DNA of 45,562 nt, from positions 1-45,562 of the forward strand of contig NZ_JAATVW010000029.1 in NCBI RefSeq assembly GCF_011947225.1. The letters run 5' to 3'. The stretch comes from Planosporangium flavigriseum (GTDB lineage Bacteria; Actinomycetota; Actinomycetes; Mycobacteriales; Micromonosporaceae). A program made the position numbers and the translations under genes. Every line of letters starts with the position of its first letter. The first letter of the stretch is position 1. The notes below the pieces were generated by a model. The model saw nothing but the letters and a program-made list of their open reading frames with translations, had not been told where the DNA came from and ran no database searches. Shown here one piece after another: positions 9,560 to 17,368 of the stretch.

Positions 9560-10191
9560 TGCCCGTGTCCATCCTGCCCACCTCGCGGCGGGTCCGGCTG
9601 TTGCTTGCCGGGTTCGCCGCGGTGGTGGTGCTGGTGCTGACGTACGCCGCGGGTGTCGTCTCGGCCGGGTTCTACGCGCCCGGCGAGAACTCGCCGGAGG
9701 CCGGCTTCGTCCGGGACATGTCCGTGCACCACGCCCAGGCGGTCGAGATGGGGATGCTGGCGTACCAGCGGGCGACGAACCCCGAGGTCCGCCATGAGGG
9801 GTACGACATCGCCCTGACCCAGCAGAGCCAGATCGGCGCCATGAAGTCGTGGCTGGACAAGTGGCGTGTCAGCCGAGCGAGCAGCACGGCGCCGATGTCC
9901 TGGATGCCCGGCGGCAAGATGACGCTCGCCTCGGACGGCCGCATGCCGGGCATGGCCTCACACGAGGAACTGACGAAGCTCAACACGGTGACCGGCAAGG
10001 ACTTCGACATCCTCTTCTGCCAGCTGATGATCCGCCACCACCTGGGCGGCATCCACATGGCCGAGGAGATCGTGAAGGTGAGCGACAACGCCGACGTGCG
10101 GTCGCTGGCCGAAGCGATGAAGGCGGGTCAGCAGGGCGAGATCACCATCTTCAACAACCTGCTGACAAGCATGGGCGCAAAGCCCATGTAG
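9559..10191 (+). CDS. DUF305 domain protein, membrane-anchored
   Basis: 210 aa with an N-terminal signal anchor at residues 12-34 (LLLAGFAAVVVLVLTYAAGVVSAG shortened here to its core LLAGFAAVVVLVL). The DUF305 fold is a ferritin-like bundle with two His-rich motifs, both present: VRDMSVHHAQAVEMGMLA and LMIRHHLGGIHMAEEIV. A Met-rich stretch lies between (MSWMPGGKM, GRMPGMAS), which together with the His pairs points to metal binding, perhaps copper; this is inference. It follows DUF3105 with a 1-base stop/start overlap, a pairing that recurs in actinobacteria. Transcription probably ends at the hairpin 10198-10245. Confidence 0.88.
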   Translation: MPVSILPTSRRVRLLLAGFAAVVVLVLTYAAGVVSAGFYAPGENSPEAGFVRDMSVHHAQAVEMGMLAYQRATNPEVRHEGYDIALTQQSQIGAMKSWLDKWRVSRASSTAPMSWMPGGKMTLASDGRMPGMASHEELTKLNTVTGKDFDILFCQLMIRHHLGGIHMAEEIVKVSDNADVRSLAEAMKAGQQGEITIFNNLLTSMGAKPM

Positions 10192-10197
10192 TTCCTG

Positions 10198-10245
10198 GAT
10201 CTTGGAAGGTTTGACATCGAAATCAGTGTCAAATCTTCCAAGATC
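10198..10245. terminator. Bidirectional hairpin with 19-bp stem
   Basis: Left arm 10198-10216 (GATCTTGGAAGGTTTGACA) pairs with 10227-10245 around a 10-nt loop; the only non-Watson-Crick pair is one G-T. It starts 6 nt after the DUF305 stop and its right arm touches the stop codon of the small minus-strand gene, so it can end both converging transcripts. There is no long U tract, as is common for high-GC actinomycete terminators. Confidence 0.7.
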
Positions 10246-10430
10246 TAGCGGCGCTCCTGGCTCTCTGCCTCGAAGGCAGCAGCGGTGTCGGGAACGCCGG
10301 CCAGGGCGCGCTCAACCTCCCAGGTGGCCCTCCTGGGCTCAGCGATGGACACCGGCAGGCACCGGAGGGCGGACAAGGCGGCATTCGCGCTACTGACCGC
10401 CGCGACCGCGGCGATTCGGTAGCTCGTCAT
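10245..10430 (-). CDS. Small hypothetical protein, 61 aa
   Basis: The reading frame starts at ATG 10430 with an excellent ribosome-binding site, GGGAGG five nt upstream, and ends with TAG at 10245-10247 inside the hairpin arm. The protein begins MTSYRIAAVAAVSSANAAL and has an Ala-rich, mildly hydrophobic N-terminal third, a single Cys (residue 24) and an acidic/Arg C-terminus. I do not recognise a family. Support is the ribosome-binding site and the flanking terminator, not homology. Confidence 0.45.
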   Translation of the reverse strand: MTSYRIAAVAAVSSANAALSALRCLPVSIAEPRRATWEVERALAGVPDTAAAFEAESQERR

Positions 10431-10564
10431 GGTTGCCTCCCGGGAGCAAATTGGTTGCAGAGGGAGATCCTGCCGCCCCCGAGGCCCGCAACAAGTCCCC
10501 TGAACAGCCAGGATTCTCGCCGCATACGGGACGCAACACCGCATATCCGGCAGTCGGCGCCGCT

Positions 10565-10590
10565 CCGGCGACCTGCGCGCAGGTCGCCGG
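10565..10590. repeat. 26-bp perfect palindrome upstream of tRNA-Arg
   Basis: The half-site CCGGCGACCTGCG is followed at once by its exact reverse complement with no spacer. It lies 32 bp before the tRNA gene, so it may sit at or just above its promoter. A protein-binding operator or a cruciform/hairpin are both possible. Confidence 0.6.
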
Positions 10591-10621
10591 AAGTCTCTGC
10601 TAGTCTTCTCTGGTCGCCAGG

Positions 10622-10696
10622 GCCCCCGTAGCTCAGGGGATAGAGCACCGCCCTCCGGAGGCGGGGGCGCAGGTTCGAATCCTGCCGGGGGCACCA
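10622..10696 (+). tRNA. tRNA-Arg (anticodon CCG)
   Basis: A 75-nt cloverleaf with encoded CCA. The acceptor stem GCCCCCG pairs with CGGGGGC, the D arm contains AGCTCAGGGGATAGAGC, the anticodon stem CCGCC/GGCGG closes loop CTCCGGA giving anticodon CCG (reads CGG), and the T arm is GCAGGTTCGAATCCTGC. A possible -10 TAGTCT is at 10601-10606. Confidence 0.97.
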
Positions 10697-10712
10697 GTAC
10701 TGAGCAGGACAA

Positions 10713-10751
10713 AGAAGCCCTTGACCAGGGAGTACCCGGTCAAGGGCTTCT
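10713..10751 (+). terminator. Hairpin terminator after tRNA-Arg
   Basis: AGAAGCCCTTGACC (10713-10726) pairs perfectly with 10738-10751 over 14 bp with an 11-nt loop, and the right arm runs into a short pyrimidine-rich stretch (TCTCATTT). Position 16 nt after the tRNA 3' end supports a terminator. Confidence 0.75.
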
Positions 10752-10875
10752 CTCATTTGCCCGGCTGTACCCGGCCGTATCCGGTGATCACCGGCTGGTC
10801 TTGCCGAACACGTGCCGAAGATGAGGCCTCAGCTGGCGAGGCGAACGCCCGCCGCACTGGGAGGTTCGTTCATTC

Positions 10876-12768
10876 TCACCTTCCCGCGTCGTCGGATTTC
10901 GGTACGTACACGTGGAGGCCCATCGCCTGGTCCGGGGTGAGGAGCAACCGATAGTCCGCGGGGAATTGCAGACCGCACGACCAGAGCGCCGCGATATCGA
11001 TCGAGCGGACGGGCCGGCCGAAGATCAGGACCGGCGCCCGATCGCCCCACCAGCCACGACCGCCCGGGCAGGACAGACGGATGCCCTCCGCCGTCCGATC
11101 CTGATCCATCCGGGCGTACCACGCCTCGCCGACCGGCCGGCCATCCAGCAGCAGCACTACGCCGGCCATCTCGTCGAACGCCATGACGGCGCGCCCCTCG
11201 GGGCGGATATAGGGCAGCAGCCGCTGATGGAAGTCGCTGTACGCCTGGGCGGTGAACGGGTCCAGCCGCACCGAATCGAGCGCCGGCACGCCCGCGACCG
11301 GCGCGGTCGTGACCGCGTACCCGGCCGTGCGATAGGGGTACGACCAGAGCCCGCTGGTGCCGATCGACGCGGAGAGCGCGACGGCGCCCGCCGTCACAGC
11401 GCCCGTCAGCCACCGCGCCACTACGCGGGTGCTCTCGATGCCGGTCAGCACAACGACCATCAGTGCGGCCCAGGAGGCGAATCCGTTGACCGCCACGAAG
11501 TGCAGGGCGTTATTCGTACCTGCGGCCTGCAGCACCGGCAGCAGCGCCAGCATGCCGATGATGGCCACGCCTCGCCGTCGTTCCCAACGCGGCCTGGGCG
11601 CCCCCGTTCCGGCACGCCAACGATGGAGCCGTACAACCACGCCCACCAGAAGGGCCACCGTCAACACCAGCAGAACGGCGACGGGGAAGCGCTCGATGTT
11701 GACCGCTCCACCGAACAGGTTGCCATCGGTCACCAGCCGCCAGCTCGAGACGGCGAGGCCGAGCGCGGCGGCGACACCGGCGCACAGCCGCCCGACCCGG
11801 CCGCGGGCCACCACCGCGAACAGCGCGGCGAGCAGCAGCACCGCATGGTCCGTCACGATCGTCGTGAACAGCTGGTACCCGCTCGTCACGTACATCGTCA
11901 GCAGCACGGTGGGCGCGTAGGCCCGCGCGGCGATGAGGCGGTTCGTCTCGAGCATCTCCGGCACGGCGGCGGTGAGCGGGACGACCAGCACCTGGAACAC
12001 CGCGGCGGTGATCAGCGCGCTGGCGAGCGCCCAGGCGGCCAGCCGGGCGACCTCGCGTGGTCCCCTCTGTGCCACCACGACGACCGCGATGACGGTGATG
12101 AACGCGAGGATCACTCCTGCCGAGGCCCACTTCGCGAGCAGCATGCCGACGGCGACCGGCCCGAGCGCGGCCGCGACCCAGGCCGGTACGGCCCGCCCAC
12201 GGTCCACATCAGCCGCCATCCGCATCACGACCGCCCCCAGGAGCAGGGCGCCCAGCAGCGACACGTCGTTGTAGCCCGGGCTGAGCGGAAGCCAGCTGTA
12301 GATCATGCCGCCGCAGGCCACGATGGCCGCCGTACCTGCGATTTCCCACCAGCGTGACGCCGGTGCGTCCGGGCGGCGCAGCCGCAGCCAGCGCATGAAG
12401 GTCCAGCCGAACAGAAGGTGGACGGCCACGACCGTGAACAGCCGGAACAGGCGCAGCCCCGCGATGTCGTAGCCGAGCAGTTGGAAGACCGGCCCGTAGA
12501 GGTACTGCGCGCCGCTGAACGCGCGAAGGTTCGTGCTCCACCAGCGGTAGGACAGGAGGTAGTAGCCCTCGTCGGTGACGTCGAACCCGTGCCCGGCGGT
12601 GACGACGGCCGCACCGATCCAAGACCCGGCGGCCAGAGCAGCCGCGATCGTGGCCAGCACGAGCCCGCATACGACGGCGGGGGCGGGCGCGGTGGTAGGT
12701 GCCGGACCATCGGGCGGCGCGACGGGCTGTTCCGGTGCGCCTACGATACCGGCGCTCTTATGCTCCAC
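10876..12768 (-). CDS. Polytopic membrane protein, GT-C glycosyltransferase-like
   Basis: About 630 aa with some ten to twelve hydrophobic helices and a C-terminal soluble domain. After the first helix it reads GFDVTDEGYYLLSYRWW; an acidic pair in the first outer loop is typical of GT-C enzymes that use polyprenyl-phosphate sugars. The C-terminal third (DPFTAQAYSDFHQRLLPYIRPEGR onward) looks extracytoplasmic. The exact donor and acceptor cannot be inferred, and a non-enzymatic role is possible. Start: GTG 12768 (MEHKSAG) has TACGCT 8 nt upstream, compatible with a leaderless transcript; GTG 12810 is the longer alternative. No partner gene for cell-wall polymer synthesis is adjacent. Confidence 0.65.
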   Translation of the reverse strand: MEHKSAGIVGAPEQPVAPPDGPAPTTAPAPAVVCGLVLATIAAALAAGSWIGAAVVTAGHGFDVTDEGYYLLSYRWWSTNLRAFSGAQYLYGPVFQLLGYDIAGLRLFRLFTVVAVHLLFGWTFMRWLRLRRPDAPASRWWEIAGTAAIVACGGMIYSWLPLSPGYNDVSLLGALLLGAVVMRMAADVDRGRAVPAWVAAALGPVAVGMLLAKWASAGVILAFITVIAVVVVAQRGPREVARLAAWALASALITAAVFQVLVVPLTAAVPEMLETNRLIAARAYAPTVLLTMYVTSGYQLFTTIVTDHAVLLLAALFAVVARGRVGRLCAGVAAALGLAVSSWRLVTDGNLFGGAVNIERFPVAVLLVLTVALLVGVVVRLHRWRAGTGAPRPRWERRRGVAIIGMLALLPVLQAAGTNNALHFVAVNGFASWAALMVVVLTGIESTRVVARWLTGAVTAGAVALSASIGTSGLWSYPYRTAGYAVTTAPVAGVPALDSVRLDPFTAQAYSDFHQRLLPYIRPEGRAVMAFDEMAGVVLLLDGRPVGEAWYARMDQDRTAEGIRLSCPGGRGWWGDRAPVLIFGRPVRSIDIAALWSCGLQFPADYRLLLTPDQAMGLHVYVPKSDDAGR

Positions 12769-12891
12769 GGACAGCGAGCGTACATTGCCACGATCGGCGC
12801 GAGCGTGCACACAGGGGCAGTTTGTGGCTTTTGGGCAAATCTCGGCCGAGCCTTTCCACCGTCCGATACCGGCCGCGCCCCAACCAATGCC

Positions 12892-13476
12892 TCAACCGTC
12901 GGCGTAGATCACGTCCCGCCCCTCGGCGAAATGGCACGCGCTCGGATGCGTCGAACCCTCCCGTACGACCAACTCCGGCTCCCGCAGGGCACAGATCTCC
13001 CGCGCCTTCCAACACCGCGTCCGGAACCGGCACCCGCTGGGCGGGTTCGCCGGGGACGGCACGTCGCCTTCGAGGATGATCTGGTCGCGCAGCCCGCGCA
13101 GCATCGGGTCGGGCACCGGCACCGCAGACAGCAGCGCCTGCGTGTACGGGTGGGTCGGATTCTCGTAGATCTCGACGTCGGCACCGGTCTCGATGATCTT
13201 CCCCAGGTACATCACCGCGACCCGGTCGGAGATGTGCCGCACCACGGACAGGTCGTGGGCGATGAAGATGTACGCCAGCCCCAACTCCCCCTGCAGCCGC
13301 TCCAGCAGGTTGATCACCTGAGCCTGGCACCTCCTGCCAGAAGTGGCACGCGCTGATACGCCCGGGCTCCACGTCGTACAGCGGTGGCGGCGGGTCCTGC
13401 CGGCAGACGGTTCGCGCGTACCGGCAGTGCGGATTGAACGCGCAGCCAACCGGTGTGGCCGGTGCTGTAACTACGA
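12892..13476 (-). pseudogene. Remnant of dipeptide/oligopeptide ABC transporter ATPases (DppD end fused to DppF end)
   Basis: Two C-terminal pieces are joined by a deletion. From about 13476 to 13330 one frame reads [18 protein letters not shown], then [18 protein letters not shown], the Cys-rich tail of a DppD-type ATPase. From about 13325 another frame reads [20 protein letters not shown], then [21 protein letters not shown], and ends with the DppF-type tail ([14 protein letters not shown]). Walker A, the LSGGQ signature and Walker B of DppF are absent, the frame shifts at the junction, and no start or ribosome-binding site precedes it. No permease or binding-protein genes remain nearby. 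It is a decayed operon relic. Confidence 0.88.
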
Positions 13477-13893
13477 CACGAGGACGACCTGGAGCGCGCG
13501 GTCGACGCCGCAGCCGGCCGGCACCGCGCCCGGCCGTCCCCGTACGGTGACCCGGCTCCCGTCCCGTAGTTGTCCGGCCTTGTCACCCAGCAGCGCCCAC
13601 CGCTGCGCGCCGGTGTCGAGGATCGCGCAACCACCCGCGGTCGACACGGTGCCGGTGAGCGTTGTCGGCCCACCGGCCAGGTCCATCGGCTGCTGCGGAT
13701 CGGCGGACGGGGCGCTGGCCATCGGTGTGCTCCCCTCCGAAGCGCTCACGCTGGGTCGCGGGACGGGTGACGGAGACTCGAGCACCCGGTACGCCGGCCC
13801 GGCCGAGGAGCAGGCGGACAGCAGGACGACGGCGGCCACCGCGGCCACGGGTGTCGCGATTTTCATGGCCCTTAGACGGAGATCGGCGTTCAT
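13471..13893 (-). CDS. Lipoprotein of unknown function
   Basis: 140 aa from ATG 13893, preceded by GAGGGAG. The signal peptide MNADLRLRAMKIATPVAAVA has a basic start and hydrophobic core and ends in the lipobox LSAC, so the mature protein should be lipid-anchored outside. A Ser/Pro linker follows, then a compact domain (TTLTGTVSTAGGCAILDTGA to the end) with beta-strand-like periodicity and two conserved-looking Cys (GGCAIL, AGCGVD) that resembles small OB-fold lipoproteins. ATG 13866 is an alternative start. It is transcribed away from the propeller gene and runs into the pseudogene. Confidence 0.72.
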   Translation of the reverse strand: MNADLRLRAMKIATPVAAVAAVVLLSACSSAGPAYRVLESPSPVPRPSVSASEGSTPMASAPSADPQQPMDLAGGPTTLTGTVSTAGGCAILDTGAQRWALLGDKAGQLRDGSRVTVRGRPGAVPAGCGVDRALQVVLVS

Positions 13894-14017
13894 GGCTCCC
13901 TCGTCCGACCCTATCCCCCACCCTCGCCATCTCCCATCGTGATTGCCGTTGCTAAACGATGCCGCAGGTAGGCGCCGGGCACCCCACCGGCGCGTCCCTT
14001 GTGGATAGGGAGGGGCA

Positions 14018-16696
14018 TTGTCGCCCACGTTACTGCCCACGCGGCATCGAAAAATCGCTCTGATCAGCATGCTGGCCGCGGTCTCACTCGGCCTGAGCGC
14101 GGCACCGGCTCAAGCGGCGAATCCGCAGCCCGGTTCCCCCAGAACGGTGAGCGCCCTCGGTGAACGCACCAAGGAGGCCGAGGACGGCAACGAGATCCAG
14201 GAGGGGGCCGACCAGTACGCCGAGGCCCGCTCCGCCCCCGGCGTGGTCGCGCCCGGCGCGTACTCGGCGGCCTGGGCCCAGCAGCAGTCGTTGCGCCGGA
14301 CCGGCGGTCGCTGGACCGACGAGACCGCGCTGCCGTACAACTCCGACGACCCGCGTTACCGGGACAACCCCTCCAACTCGTCCGGCGGCGCCGGCCAGGT
14401 GAGCGGCCGGATCACCGGCCTCGCGGCCGACGACTCCGGCTACGTCTACGCGGGCGCCGCGAACGGCGGCGTCTGGCGCTCGCGTACCGGCGGCGGCACG
14501 TGGGAGCCGATCTCCGACAAGCTCCCCTCCCCCGCCACCGGCGACCTGCAGTTAGACGGCAAGGGCCGGCTCTGGTACGCCACCGGCGAGGCCAACACCA
14601 GCTCGACCGCGTTCGTCGGCTCCGGCGTGTACGTGCTCGCCGACCCGAAGAAGGGCCAGTTCCAGCCGGGCACCCGGGTCGGCGGCACGGAGCTGGAGAG
14701 CACCATCATCCGTGCGCTGCGCTTCGGCGGCGACAAGGTCTGGGCCGCCACCAACCGCGGCGTGTGGAGCCACTCCACGACCACGCTGTCAGGTCCGTGG
14801 ACGCTGGAGTTCGCGCCGAACCCCAGCTACCTGCCGGGCGGCGCGAACGCCAAGGAGCCCAGCGCGCCGTACAAGAACATTGCCAACGACATCGCCATCG
14901 ACCCCAAGGATCCGTCCAAGGTGGTCCTCGCGATCGGCTGGCGCAGCGGCGACACGTACAACGGCTTCTACGCGAAGCAGGGCGAGGCGTGGCAGCGCGT
15001 CCCGCTACCCGGTGACATCGCGAGCGACCCCGCCACCGTCGGCGCGGTGACCTTCGCGGCGGCGGCCGACGGCTCGAGGTTCTACGCGATCGAGCAGTCC
15101 CCGTCCATGGACCCGGCCCTGGCGACCGGCCTCTACGGCGTCTTCGTGTCCGAGTCCGGCTCGCCGTTCAGCACGTGGACGCGCATCGCGGACTCGAAGA
15201 AGCTGGCGGCCTCCGGGTCGGGTATCGCCGACCTGCCGGGCTACCAGCCGGGCATCCAGGCCTGGTACAACCAGTTCCTACAGGTCGATCCGACCGACCC
15301 GAACCACCTGTACCTGGGCCTTGAAGAGGTCTTCGAGACCGTCGACGGCGGCAAGACCTGGACCACGCCCGGCCCGTACTGGAACTTCTTCTTCCCGTGC
15401 TGGAGCCCGGACCCGAGCAAGCAGACGGGCGACTGCCACCAGACCACCCACCCGGACCAGCACTCGGTGGCCGTCGGGAAGTACCAGGGCAAGGCGTACG
15501 TCATCGTCGGCAACGACGGCGGGGCCTACCGGCGTCCGCTGCGCGGCCAGGCCGACGCCGCGGGCCACGCGACCGACTGGACCTCGCTCAACGACGGCAC
15601 GATGGACGTGCTGCAGTACTACTCGGTCGGCGTCGGCCGGGACCCGGGTGTCAAGAACAACGACTACGGCCGGGGCAGGAGCCTGAAGGTCGCGATCAGC
15701 GGCGGCCTGCAGGACAACGGCCAGTCCATCAAGCGCTCCGGCGACAAGGTGATGGGCTCCAACTTCGGCGGCGACGGTGGTGACACCATCGTCGATCCGA
15801 GGAACGGCTGCAACATCGCGGAGGAGTACGTCTACCTGGCGATGCAGGTGACCAACGACTGCGCGGCCAACGCCGGGATGTGGGACCCGGAGACGGCGAC
15901 CAGCCGTGACATCGCGCCGCCGGACAACAAGCTCGGCCCGGACGGTGCCCGCTTCATCGCCCCGTTCACCTTCGACGCCAAGGACAGCAACGTCTGGGTT
16001 GCCGGTGGACGGCACGTATGGGTCCAGGACAAGGGCTGGAACATCCAGTCCGGCAGCGACTGGACGAGCGTGTTCGACCTCGGCGCCACGGTGATCGGCA
16101 AGGATCCGGCGACCGGAAAGGACATCCTCTCGCCCCACGTGGCGACCGCGGTGGCGGTCTCCGACGGCATGGCCTACGTCGGCTGGTGCGGCCCCTGCAA
16201 CAACCAGGGCTTCACCCGCGGCATCGCCGTCGGCAAGGTCAACGATCCGGCCAGTTGGCGCCAGCTCGACCTCCCGGCCGAGGGCCAGCTGCCGAACCGG
16301 TACGTCTCCGGTTTCGACGTCGACCCCGACAGCCCGAACCACGTGTTCGTCGCGATCAACGGCTTCAGCCGTCGGTGGACCGAGGGTCCGGGCGCCGGGA
16401 TCGGCCACGTCTTCGAGTCCCGCAACGCCGGCAAGACGTGGACCGACATCTCGGGGAACATGCCCGACGTGCCGGCCGGCACGGTGAAGATGGTCCGCGG
16501 CGGCGGCCTTGTCGTCGGTACCGACCTGGGCGTGTTCTACCGGGCACCGCGCGGCAAGGAGTGGACGGCGCTCGGGCAGAACCTGCCGACCACGACGACG
16601 ATGCAGCTCAAGACCGGCCCGGACGGCAAGCTGTACACCGCCACGCACGGGCGCGGTATCTGGTCCTACGACCTGAGTCAACTCAGGGCGGACTAG
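14018..16696 (+). CDS. Secreted Asp-box/BNR beta-propeller protein (sialidase/VPS10/GH74-like)
   Basis: 892 aa with a Sec signal peptide ending at about residue 33 (LGLSAAPAQA-AN). The rest is a repeat-rich propeller. Asp-box motifs recur: SRTGGGTWEP (about 152), TVDGGKTWTT (about 443) and SRNAGKTWTD (about 806), and blades carry DPxDP(N/S) turns before HLYLG, KVVLA or HVFVA strands. This fits the family annotated as glycosyl hydrolase, WD40/YVTN/BNR-like or sortilin-like, possibly two seven-bladed propellers as in GH74. I do not see enough to assign a glycosidase activity. Start TTG 14018 has GGGAGGGG directly upstream. A strong hairpin follows the stop. Confidence 0.8.
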   Translation: MSPTLLPTRHRKIALISMLAAVSLGLSAAPAQAANPQPGSPRTVSALGERTKEAEDGNEIQEGADQYAEARSAPGVVAPGAYSAAWAQQQSLRRTGGRWTDETALPYNSDDPRYRDNPSNSSGGAGQVSGRITGLAADDSGYVYAGAANGGVWRSRTGGGTWEPISDKLPSPATGDLQLDGKGRLWYATGEANTSSTAFVGSGVYVLADPKKGQFQPGTRVGGTELESTIIRALRFGGDKVWAATNRGVWSHSTTTLSGPWTLEFAPNPSYLPGGANAKEPSAPYKNIANDIAIDPKDPSKVVLAIGWRSGDTYNGFYAKQGEAWQRVPLPGDIASDPATVGAVTFAAAADGSRFYAIEQSPSMDPALATGLYGVFVSESGSPFSTWTRIADSKKLAASGSGIADLPGYQPGIQAWYNQFLQVDPTDPNHLYLGLEEVFETVDGGKTWTTPGPYWNFFFPCWSPDPSKQTGDCHQTTHPDQHSVAVGKYQGKAYVIVGNDGGAYRRPLRGQADAAGHATDWTSLNDGTMDVLQYYSVGVGRDPGVKNNDYGRGRSLKVAISGGLQDNGQSIKRSGDKVMGSNFGGDGGDTIVDPRNGCNIAEEYVYLAMQVTNDCAANAGMWDPETATSRDIAPPDNKLGPDGARFIAPFTFDAKDSNVWVAGGRHVWVQDKGWNIQSGSDWTSVFDLGATVIGKDPATGKDILSPHVATAVAVSDGMAYVGWCGPCNNQGFTRGIAVGKVNDPASWRQLDLPAEGQLPNRYVSGFDVDPDSPNHVFVAINGFSRRWTEGPGAGIGHVFESRNAGKTWTDISGNMPDVPAGTVKMVRGGGLVVGTDLGVFYRAPRGKEWTALGQNLPTTTTMQLKTGPDGKLYTATHGRGIWSYDLSQLRAD

Positions 16697-16710
16697 GCGC
16701 CACATCTGAC

Positions 16711-16750
16711 GCGATGGCCTGGAAGGCGCGCTCGCCTTCCAGGCCATCGC
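16711..16750. terminator. 18-bp perfect hairpin, bidirectional terminator
   Basis: GCGATGGCCTGGAAGGCG (16711-16728) pairs perfectly with 16733-16750 around the loop CGCT. It lies 15 bp after the propeller stop and about 55 bp after the converging thioesterase gene, so it can serve both. Confidence 0.8.
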
Positions 16751-16806
16751 ACGTCTACGGGCGTACGGCCACGCTCGCGCACGTCTACGGGCGTACGGCC
16801 ACGCTC
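16749..16806. repeat. 30-bp period tandem duplication at the thioesterase 3' end
   Basis: A 28-bp unit (16749-16776) recurs exactly at 16779-16806. The second copy runs into the thioesterase stop codon (16805-16807), so the duplication copied the sequence just downstream of that gene. The unit includes the near-palindromic TACGGGCGTA. Confidence 0.85.
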
Positions 16807-17314
16807 AGGAGTCGACCGGGAAGATCATGCAGGACGACGTGGCGTGGGCGATCAGCCGATCGGCGTCGTCGAACACCTGCGCCTGGGCCAGCGCGGTCCG
16901 CTGTCCCCGCGACAGCACGGTCCCCTCGCAGCGGAGCGCGCCGGACCGCAGCGTGACCGGCCGCAGGAACTTCGTGGTCAGGTCCAGCGACGTGTACCCG
17001 ACGCCGGCCGGCAGCGTCGTCTGCACCGCGCACGCGGCAGCCGAGTCGAGCAGGGTCGCCAGCACGCCGCCGTGCATGGTGCCGATCGGGTTGAAATGGA
17101 ACTCCTGCGGTTGCAGGCCGAACACCATGCGCCCCGGCTCGACCTCGATCGGGGTGATGCCGAGCGTCTGCATCACCGGCGGCCGCGGGATCTCACCGGT
17201 GCCGATGGCCTGGAGAAATTCGAGTCCGCTGCGGCTGCCCACCATCGCCGCGCTGATGGTCGGGTCTTCCCAGGTGTACGTCCGGGCCCTGACGGCCTGC
17301 TGAGTCTCGGTCAT
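16805..17314 (-). CDS. PaaI-family hotdog-fold thioesterase
   Basis: 169 aa. Hydrolyses acyl-CoA or aryl-CoA thioesters; substrate unknown. The hotdog core includes HFNPIGTMHGGVLATLLDSA (about residues 74-93), the HGG(V/M) helix start that carries the catalytic region in PaaI-type enzymes, then YTSLDLTTKFLRPV and CEGTVLSRGQRTALAQAQV. ATG 17314 is divergent from the HxlR regulator with a 54-bp gap that holds an inverted repeat, which suggests that the regulator controls it. Confidence 0.9.
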   Translation of the reverse strand: MTETQQAVRARTYTWEDPTISAAMVGSRSGLEFLQAIGTGEIPRPPVMQTLGITPIEVEPGRMVFGLQPQEFHFNPIGTMHGGVLATLLDSAAACAVQTTLPAGVGYTSLDLTTKFLRPVTLRSGALRCEGTVLSRGQRTALAQAQVFDDADRLIAHATSSCMIFPVDS

Positions 17315-17339
17315 GGACGCAGAGTTCCACCCCTTGCTG

Positions 17340-17362
17340 GGTCTGTCAATAAGACCTAGCCT
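17340..17362. promoter_or_regulatory. Divergent promoter/operator between thioesterase and HxlR genes
   Basis: GGTCT (17340-17344) and AGACC (17352-17356) form an inverted repeat with a 7-bp spacer. TAGCCT at 17357-17362 ends 6 nt before the HxlR GTG, the geometry of a leaderless -10. The repeat abuts that -10, so autorepression is plausible. Confidence 0.45.
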
Positions 17363-17368
17363 GGGGAC

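Noticed and set aside
10622-10751. tRNA-Arg as attachment site of an integrated element
   Set aside because: No integrase, no excisionase and no repeated tRNA 3' end were seen downstream; the following gene is an ordinary membrane protein.
10431-10756. Minus-strand open frames running through tRNA-Arg
   Set aside because: They translate the tRNA (giving the familiar spurious CPRQDSNLRPRL-type peptide) and are not genes. Only the 61-aa 3' part has its own start signal.
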